DNA from: PALSA-612 sp964595575
GTDB lineage: Bacteria > Actinomycetota > Thermoleophilia > Gaiellales > Gaiellaceae
Direction of reading: 5' to 3'
Assembly: GCA_964595575.1 (NCBI GenBank)
Contig: CAZQRA010000019.1
Span: forward strand, 1-45,604
DNA length: 45,604 nt
The position numbers and the translations under genes are program-made. Under the pieces are notes generated by a model. That model did no database searches, was not told where the DNA came from, and saw only the letters and a list, made by a program, of their open reading frames with translations. Shown one piece after another: positions 40,985 through 45,604 of this stretch. Every line of letters begins with the position of its first letter. Positions within the stretch are counted from its first letter, which is position 1.

Positions 40985-42033
40985 GCGAGCGCCTGCGCAT
41001 CGCCGTCCTCAGCCCGGTGTGGTTCCCGGTGCCGCCCACGGGCTACGGGGGCATCGAGTGGGTGGTGTGGCTGCTCGCCGACGGCTTGGTGGACGCCGGC
41101 CACGAGGTCACCCTCTTTGCCTCCGGCGACTCCCACACCAAGGCCCGGCTGGAGTGGGTGTACGAGGCGGCCCCCAGCGACAAGATCGGCACCTCCATCG
41201 TCGAGCTCCACCACGCCCTCCACTGCTACGAGCGGGCCCAGGCCTTCGACATCATCAACGACCACTCGGGCCTGCCGGCGGCGGCTCTGGGCGGCTGTGT
41301 CCAGACCCCTGTCGTCCACACCGTGCACGGCCCCCTGGACGCGGTGGGCGGGGTCGTGTACGAGAAGATCGCCCGGGTAGCGCCCCAGGTGGGCCTCATC
41401 TCCATCTCCCTCAACCAGCGACGACCCAAGCCCCACCTTCCCTGGGTGGCCAACTGCCCCAACGCCCTCGACTTCTCCCTGTACCCGGTCAAGCCTCACC
41501 GCGGCGACTACCTGCTCTTCCTGGGCCGGATGAGCCCGGACAAAGGCGCCCACCGGGCGATCGACGTGGCCATCGCCGCCGGCCTCCCCCTCAAGATCGC
41601 GGGCAAGAAGCGGGAGCCGACGGAGATCGAGTACTTCGAGCAGTACGTGCGCCCCCACCTCTCCGACCAGATCGAGTACCTGGGCGAGGTCACCCACGGG
41701 GAGAAGGTGGAGCTGCTCCAGAACGCGCGCGCCACCCTGTTTCCCATCGAGTGGGAGGAGCCCTTCGGCCTGGTCATGATCGAGTCCATGGCCTGCGGCA
41801 CCCCGGTCATCGCCACCCGCTATGGGGCCGTGCCCGAGGTGATCGAGCACGGGCGGAGCGGCATCATCGTCGACGACTACCGGGACATGGTGGCGGCCAT
41901 CGAGGAGGCGGACAAGCTCGACCCCATGGAGCTGCGCCGCATCTGCGAGGAGCGCTTCTCGCCCCAGCGTATGGTCGCCGACTACCTGGCTGCGTACCGG
42001 GCGCACATCGCCCGCCGCCGGGCTGTGTCATAG
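40981..42033 (+). CDS. GT4-family glycosyltransferase, probable CTG start
   Basis: 350 residues, GT-B fold. The first strand ERLRIAVLSPVWFPVPPTGYG is the conserved acceptor-side loop, then YLLFLGRMSPDKGAHRAID and the donor-binding EEPFGLVMIESMACGTPVIA with the E-x7-E signature. No ATG, GTG or TTG lies close enough upstream to keep the first strand. A CTG at 40981, overlapping the previous stop as CTGA and preceded by GGAGGAGGAG, is the natural start. A GTG at 41017 would remove the conserved strand. It transfers a sugar from a nucleotide donor; the acceptor is unknown. Its neighbour suggests alpha-glucan metabolism. Confidence 0.85.
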   Translation: MSERLRIAVLSPVWFPVPPTGYGGIEWVVWLLADGLVDAGHEVTLFASGDSHTKARLEWVYEAAPSDKIGTSIVELHHALHCYERAQAFDIINDHSGLPAAALGGCVQTPVVHTVHGPLDAVGGVVYEKIARVAPQVGLISISLNQRRPKPHLPWVANCPNALDFSLYPVKPHRGDYLLFLGRMSPDKGAHRAIDVAIAAGLPLKIAGKKREPTEIEYFEQYVRPHLSDQIEYLGEVTHGEKVELLQNARATLFPIEWEEPFGLVMIESMACGTPVIATRYGAVPEVIEHGRSGIIVDDYRDMVAAIEEADKLDPMELRRICEERFSPQRMVADYLAAYRAHIARRRAVS

Positions 42034-42058
42034 TGGGGTCAGCGACCAGGGAGGCCCC

Positions 42059-42340
42059 ATGAACACGTACGCGATCCTGCGCCGAAGCGGCTGGCAGACG
42101 CCTGGCGACTTACAGGTGGCGGCGAAGCGCTCGGCGGCGGTGGGAGACGGCGAGATGGTCGAGGACGTCCGCTGGATCCGAAGCTACATCGTGGAGGAGC
42201 CGGACGGCACCCTCGGCACCCTCTGCATCTACCAGGCGACGAGCGAGGAGGCGATCCGAGAGCATGCGGCGCGGGCCGACCTGCCCCTGCTCGAGATCCT
42301 CCCCGCCGACACGGTGGTGGTGCGGCCGGATCCGGACTGA
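42059..42340 (+). CDS. DUF4242 family protein
   Basis: 93 residues. A ferredoxin-like alpha-beta layout with VEDVRWIRSYIVEEPDGTLG, LCIYQATSEEAIREHAAR and ADLPLLEILPADTVVV, matching DUF4242, some members of which bind nickel. AGGGAGG precedes the ATG by 5 nt, so this gene uses a ribosome site, unlike many neighbours. It is a separate unit, 25 nt behind the glycosyltransferase stop, and converges on vapC. Confidence 0.8.
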   Translation: MNTYAILRRSGWQTPGDLQVAAKRSAAVGDGEMVEDVRWIRSYIVEEPDGTLGTLCIYQATSEEAIREHAARADLPLLEILPADTVVVRPDPD

Positions 42341-42355
42341 GCAGTCTCCCCGGGC

Positions 42356-42787
42356 TCACGAGCCGAGGAGCTCGTCCAAGGCGGGGCTCTGGGGGTGGAC
42401 GTGGCGAAGGCCGGCGACCTCGGCGAAGTCGCTGTCCGCTGACACGAGGGCGTCGGCTCCCCGCTCGAGGGCGGTAGCGGCGAGGACGGCATCGAAGGCG
42501 CCCAGCCTGGGATGGCGCTCGTAGAGGTCGAGGCCTCGGTCGAGGTCGGCCCGCGTCACGGAGATTAGAGGCGATAGCACCGTCGCCCAGGCTCGCCCCA
42601 AGCGGACGGCTTGCGGACGGCCGCGCCGGCGCCCGTACACGTGGACGAACTCTTGGACGACCTCGACAGTCGTGGTCGCGTCGAGAGCACGCCGGCCCGC
42701 GGCAGCAAGGATGCGGGCGCAGGGCTGTCGCAGCGGATGGTCGCCTCCCACTGCGTAGACGAGGATGGTGGTGTCGAGGAGGATCAG
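42356..42787 (-). CDS. VapC toxin, PIN-domain ribonuclease, probable CTG start
   Basis: 143 residues. PIN acidic residues are in LILLDTTILVYAV (first Asp), TTTVEVVQEFVHVYG (Glu), LGAFDAVLAATALERG (Asp) and LVSADSDFAEV (Asp). It should cleave RNA and be blocked by the VapB encoded upstream. The first ATG/GTG/TTG in frame is the GTG at 42751, after the catalytic Asp, which would destroy the site. A CTG at 42787, overlapping the vapB stop as CTGA with GAGGGG 5 nt upstream, restores the whole domain. This is the second CTG/CTGA case in the window. Confidence 0.88.
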   Translation of the reverse strand: MILLDTTILVYAVGGDHPLRQPCARILAAAGRRALDATTTVEVVQEFVHVYGRRRGRPQAVRLGRAWATVLSPLISVTRADLDRGLDLYERHPRLGAFDAVLAATALERGADALVSADSDFAEVAGLRHVHPQSPALDELLGS

Positions 42788-43032
42788 AGGCGCCCCTCGC
42801 GGATCTCCTCCAGCTCGCGCTTGAGCTGTTCTGGGTCGGGGACGTCGATCTGGGGTGCTTCGAGGAGCGTGCGGCCCGCCCGCTCCCGCTCCTCCGCGTC
42901 AGAGGGGAGGAGTGCGTCGATGGCCTGCCGCACCACCGCCGCCACGGAGAGATTGGTACGGCGAGCCTCAGCGACCACCCGTTGGTACCGCTCCTCGTCG
43001 ATGAGGATTTGGAGGCGCCGGGAGAGGAACAT
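42784..43032 (-). CDS. VapB-type antitoxin (ribbon-helix-helix)
   Basis: About 82 residues. FLSRRLQILIDEERYQRVVAEA is the ribbon and first helix, and TNLSVAAVVRQAIDALLPSD the second helix of a ribbon-helix-helix DNA-binding domain. The acidic tail PDPEQLKRELEEIREG should wrap the toxin. ATG at 43032 is favoured because TAATGT lies 6 nt upstream; ATG at 43038 is in frame. It binds its own promoter with VapC, and the overlap with vapC ensures coupled synthesis. Confidence 0.85.
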   Translation of the reverse strand: MFLSRRLQILIDEERYQRVVAEARRTNLSVAAVVRQAIDALLPSDAEERERAGRTLLEAPQIDVPDPEQLKRELEEIREGRL

Positions 43033-43051
43033 GCGCATACATTAGCATGCT
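43033..43051 (-). promoter_or_regulatory. vapBC promoter and possible operator
   Basis: TAATGT on the minus strand ends 6 nt before the ATG at 43032. Directly next to it is the perfect palindrome AGCATGCT (43044-43051), with further GCAT copies on both sides. This is a plausible VapB binding site. Confidence 0.45.
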
Positions 43052-43272
43052 CAGCATTTCCTGCTCGTTCGAAGATCTGCGTGCCCTAGCGACCCCACGT
43101 GGAGTGTCCTCTGCCACCCGGGTCGCCTAGCGCCGCCATCGCCGCACGGCGGACTCGACCTCCAGGCCGGGCCGGGCTCGAGGGGGCGGAGTCCGGTCGC
43201 TCTGCTGCGCGGGGACGAGCGCAGTCTCCTCTGCCGCAAAGAGCGAGCTCCGCCTCCTCCGGCGGCCTCAGG

Positions 43273-43285
43273 TACCCTGGATGCC
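43273..43285 (+). promoter_or_regulatory. Leaderless promoter of bolA-grx
   Basis: TACCCT (43273-43278) lies 7 nt before the ATG. The rest of the 240-nt gap from vapB shows nothing else I can support. Confidence 0.5.
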
Positions 43286-43510
43286 ATGGAGCGCTTGGAG
43301 ACGCTACTCAGGCAGGCGTTCCCGGAGGCGAGCGAGCTCCGCGTGATCGACCGCACAGGAACGGGCGATCACTTCCACGTCACCGTGGTCAGTCCCCGTT
43401 TCGACGGGCTGTCGCTGGTCGAGCAGCACAAGCTCGTGTACGCGGCCTTGGCCGAGCCGCTCGCCGACGGCACCATCCACGAGCTGCGAATCACGACCAG
43501 GGGGAGCTGA
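43286..43510 (+). CDS. BolA family protein
   Basis: 74 residues. It matches BolA: DHFHVTVVSPRFDGLSLVEQH and KLVYAAL, with the invariant His in QHKLVYAAL, and the ending IHELRIT. BolA proteins pair with monothiol glutaredoxins to bind a [2Fe-2S] cluster for iron-sulfur transfer or iron sensing. The next gene is that glutaredoxin, and the two overlap by one base (TGATG), supporting the pair. Confidence 0.92.
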   Translation: MERLETLLRQAFPEASELRVIDRTGTGDHFHVTVVSPRFDGLSLVEQHKLVYAALAEPLADGTIHELRITTRGS

Positions 43511-43872
43511 TGAGCGAGCTACGCGAGCGGATCAAGCAGGTGATCGAGAGCGAGCCGGTGGCCCTGTTCATGAAGGGCACGCCCCATATGGTCATGTGCG
43601 GCAACTCCATGCGCGCCCTGGAGGCGCTACGCCGGGCGGGAGCGCCCATCACCGCTGTCGACATCCTGCCCGACCCGGCCATCCGTCAGGAGCTATCGGC
43701 CCTGTCGGGCTGGCCCACCATCCCCCAAGTGTTCGTGAAGGGGGAGCTCATCGGCGGCGCCGACATCACCGAGGAGCTGGAGGCCTCGGGCGAGCTCCAG
43801 CGCAAGCTGGAGGAGGCGCTCGGTCTCGGCTACCGCGACGGGCGCGCAGAGAAGGTGGTGTCCGTCCTCTAG
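43510..43872 (+). CDS. Monothiol glutaredoxin (Grx4-like) with CGNS active site
   Basis: 120 residues. MKGTPHMVMCGNSMRALEAL aligns with the MKGTP...CGFS region of Grx4/GrxD, and SGWPTIPQVFVKGELIGGAD with the glutathione-binding WPTIPQ and GG-D motif. The active site is C30-G31-N32-S33 rather than CGFS; the Phe is replaced by Asn. The glutathione contacts and the single Cys are kept, so [2Fe-2S] binding with BolA is still likely. It is an iron-sulfur cluster carrier, cytoplasmic, co-translated with bolA. Confidence 0.92.
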   Translation: MSELRERIKQVIESEPVALFMKGTPHMVMCGNSMRALEALRRAGAPITAVDILPDPAIRQELSALSGWPTIPQVFVKGELIGGADITEELEASGELQRKLEEALGLGYRDGRAEKVVSVL

Positions 43873-44131
43873 GGCTAGCCGGCTGGCGAGGGGAAGGCCG
43901 GCGGCCTCGGGCCGGGGCGACCGCCTTGCTCCCACACCGTCCAGGAGCTGCCGCGCAGGGCCGTTGGTCTCCGGATCCGCTCGTCCGACGCCTCGCTGTC
44001 GAGTGCGTCCAGCCGGCGATCGCGGCTCTCGCGACGCTCAGGAGAGGAGGCCTATACACAGTCTTTTCCTACGCCCCGCTCTCTCTAGGGGGTGCCCCCG
44101 GCGGCGCGCCCTCCCGCTCAGCGACGAGGTC

Positions 44132-45388
44132 CTAGTCGTCTTCGGGGGCGACCCTGGGCCGGAAGGCTGCTACGGCGAACCAGAAGGGCTCGAGGAAGGG
44201 GACGAGCCGACCTTGCTCGTCGCGGACATCCGCCGTGGCGCCGTTGAGGCGAACGGTGAGACGCCGCCCGCCGACCCCGATCGTCAGCTCGCGCTTCGCC
44301 TCCAGAACCGAGAAGGGAACGGCTACGGCCGCCCCCCGGTGCTCGACGAACAGGACCCGCTCGCTCGGCGGCAGCCGGCGGTCTTGAGCGTTTGCGACCG
44401 GGAAGGGCTCGGGCCGGCTCGGGTCGAGGTAGCCGAGATACGGGTTCTTCCCGTATGGGAGATCGAAGTCCCTCCTCGACGTGACCACGAGGCCGTGGGG
44501 ATGCTCGCGTGCGAACTCGCGCCAGAGGACGCCTCTGCTCGGTAGTCGGCGAAGCTTCGCCCCCGCGTAGCGGCCGACAAGCGCCACGCCGCCGAACTGC
44601 TGCCACCACGTCTCGGTCTGGCGGTCGTACATGACCAGGTCAGAGTTGCGCAGGCTTCCGGTCGTGCCGAACGAGAGCGTGCGGCCGCCGACGCGCCGGT
44701 CGAAGACGATCGCGGTGTTGCAGAGCGGGCAGAAGGTGACAACGACCGGAGTTCCCGCGACGCGATCGTTCACGATCTCGTGCCGGACGAGGACGCCGAG
44801 CGGATACGCGCGTGCCTGACCATCGACGATGAGCTCCACCACCGGCTCATCGGGCGGCAGGAAGTCGACGTCCCGGACGGGCACCCTCCAGGGCCTGTCC
44901 ACGGCGGCGATGCCGTCCTTGCCGGTGCCGCCGCGCTGGAACTCCCTGAGCGGGACGATGCGGCGGCTGAAGTCGGTGTTCCAGCCGAGCTTGAGCTCGG
45001 CCAAGGTCGGGTAGAGGCTCGAGCCGACAACACGAAGTTGGCCCGCCGCGAGCGATACGGGCGGGTCGCCGGTCAAGGTCGGGTAGAGGCTCGAGCCGCT
45101 GACACGGCCGGCGTCGACGGCTGGCGGTGCTGCGAAGGGCGTCGCCTCCTGCGGCGAGACAGAGCCGCCAGAAGCGGCTACCAGAAGCCAAGGCAAGGAC
45201 GGCCAGGAAGCGCTCCATCGCCCTCTTGGATGCGTCTCCGGCTGGCACGGTCTCACGGTGTCCCACGCGGTCTGGGCCGAACGCAGCGGCGGACAGACTT
45301 GACCTACGAAGCCCGGGTCACCGACCTCGCCAGCTTCGAGGATGTCCAAGCCTTCAAGCGAGATGGCGACTGAGCTCGTCATCGGCAC
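44132..45388 (-). CDS. DUF3179 domain protein, N-terminus uncertain
   Basis: 418 residues as an open frame. The DUF3179 core is clear: DGIAAVDRPWRVPVRDVDFL, YPLGVLVRHEIVNDRVAG, VVVTFCPLCNTAIVFDR, LSFGTTGSLRNSDLVMYDRQ and ETWWQQF. The first 60 residues from the GTG at 45388 look non-native. An ATG at 45218, behind AAGAGGG, begins MERFLAVLALA in another frame; skipping one base near TTGGCTT would give MERFLAVLALLLVAASGGS, a good signal or lipoprotein-type sequence. So the real gene is probably 45218-44132 with a one-base insertion. Secreted; the CPLC motif suggests metal or disulfide chemistry, with function unknown. Confidence 0.75.
   Translation of the reverse strand: MPMTSSVAISLEGLDILEAGEVGDPGFVGQVCPPLRSAQTAWDTVRPCQPETHPRGRWSASWPSLPWLLVAASGGSVSPQEATPFAAPPAVDAGRVSGSSLYPTLTGDPPVSLAAGQLRVVGSSLYPTLAELKLGWNTDFSRRIVPLREFQRGGTGKDGIAAVDRPWRVPVRDVDFLPPDEPVVELIVDGQARAYPLGVLVRHEIVNDRVAGTPVVVTFCPLCNTAIVFDRRVGGRTLSFGTTGSLRNSDLVMYDRQTETWWQQFGGVALVGRYAGAKLRRLPSRGVLWREFAREHPHGLVVTSRRDFDLPYGKNPYLGYLDPSRPEPFPVANAQDRRLPPSERVLFVEHRGAAVAVPFSVLEAKRELTIGVGGRRLTVRLNGATADVRDEQGRLVPFLEPFWFAVAAFRPRVAPEDD
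45002..45026. repeat. 25-bp direct repeat, copy 1, inside the DUF3179 gene
   Basis: Identical to 45074-45098, offset 72 nt (24 codons), so both copies are read in the same frame as GSSLYPTL. The repeat lies between the signal region and the domain and may be a recent slip-duplication. Confidence 0.9.
45074..45098. repeat. 25-bp direct repeat, copy 2, inside the DUF3179 gene
   Basis: Exact copy of 45002-45026 at an in-frame distance. It encodes GSSLYPTL at the second site. Confidence 0.9.
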
Positions 45389-45436
45389 CAGCGTCCAGAA
45401 ACGTGATCCTCCACCCGCTTGTGGTAGTCGCGCTCC

Positions 45437-45604
45437 CCTTCAATGACGCCCGGGATTAGCGTCCCGGCAAACGAGCGGGCGCGCGAGCCCCGTGTGGTCG
45501 AGTCGGTGCTTCAATGGGGCCCGAGATTAGCGTCCCGGGAAACGAGCAGCTCGTGCTCGGCGGTAAGGCCGATGAGGACGTAGCTTCAATGGGGCCCGGG
45601 ATTA
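45437..45604 (+). CRISPR. Edge of a CRISPR array (two full repeats and part of a third)
   Basis: 36-nt repeats are at 45437-45472, 45508-45543 and 45583-45604 (cut by the window end). Spacers are 35 nt (45473-45507) and 39 nt (45544-45582). The repeat starts GCTTCAATGGGG, has the stem CCCGGGA...TCCCGGG and ends GGGAAAC. The first copy differs at several bases (GAC for GGG, GGC for GGG), as in an array-terminal repeat. Both spacers begin GAG, so the true repeat may be 1-4 nt longer. No cas genes are in the window; a type cannot be assigned from this. Confidence 0.88.

Noticed and set aside
43873..44131. Additional gene between the glutaredoxin and DUF3179 genes
   Set aside because: Open frames there are short and compositionally biased, with no start signals or motifs. 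I see nothing supportable in these 259 nt.

Overview
The window is a very GC-rich bacterial chromosome segment. Dense 4-nt ATGA/GTGA gene overlaps, many GTG starts, ThyX, an RskA-like sigma/anti-sigma pair and a hopanoid operon suggest a deep-branching actinobacterium (Thermoleophilia/Gaiellales/Rubrobacteria-like). That placement is inference, not a phylogeny. A run of 100 Ns (36426-36525) is flanked on both sides by the same 55-bp sequence, the signature of a short-read k-mer (k=55) assembly, so this is probably a metagenome-assembled scaffold.

Layout. 1-1.9 kb: the 3' end of tRNA-Thr with its terminator, a FAD-dependent pyridine-nucleotide reductase and a secreted allene-oxide-cyclase-like barrel protein. 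1.9-6.9 kb (minus strand): a signalling block with a hybrid histidine kinase, an HD-GYP protein broken by an in-frame TAA, and two NarL/LuxR response regulators. 7.1-8.1 kb: a zinc alcohol dehydrogenase. 8.1-15.8 kb: an eight-gene hopanoid operon, hpnC-hpnD-hpnE-shc-hpnH-hpnG-ispH-(yjbQ-like). It carries squalene synthesis, cyclisation, adenosyl/ribosyl side-chain addition and the last step of isoprenoid precursor supply on one probable transcript. 15.9-20 kb: small membrane proteins, a CopC-CopD fusion and a kynureninase-like PLP enzyme. 20-23 kb: a secreted protein gene with two single-base frameshifts, an S9 peptidase and a 47-aa membrane protein. 23-28 kb: dialkylglycine-decarboxylase-like enzyme, ThyX, anti-sigma/ECF sigma, SOD and PlsY. 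27.7-32.8 kb: ClpS, MptA/FolE2-type GTP cyclohydrolase, an MFS exporter, asparaginase II, a Kelch protein and a secreted protein. 32.9-36.1 kb: a cysteine-free HesB/IscA-like protein, a trimethylamine-dehydrogenase-family flavoprotein and a secreted protein. 36.1-38 kb: tRNA-Lys, tRNA-Glu, tRNA-Val, two small genes and a gene-poor 640-bp stretch. 38-43.9 kb: CDF metal exporter, glycogen-debranching-type glucosidase with a GT4 glycosyltransferase, DUF4242 protein, VapBC, and BolA with a monothiol glutaredoxin. 44.1-45.6 kb: DUF3179 protein and the edge of a CRISPR array that runs out of the window.

Two expression themes recur. First, many operon-leading genes lack a Shine-Dalgarno sequence and instead have TANNNT placed 6-7 nt before the ATG/GTG, as expected for leaderless mRNAs. 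Second, two downstream genes (GT4 and VapC) have no ATG/GTG/TTG that would keep their conserved N-terminus and appear to start at CTG inside a CTGA overlap.

Three genes carry single-base frameshifts in or near G/C runs, or a nonsense codon, and one more is suspected. Sequencing or assembly error must be excluded before any is treated as a true pseudogene. I see no complete, obviously undescribed system. The best leads are the leaderless/CTG start usage, the altered-pocket TMADH homologue with a possible leader peptide, the ispH-containing hopanoid operon and the CRISPR edge.
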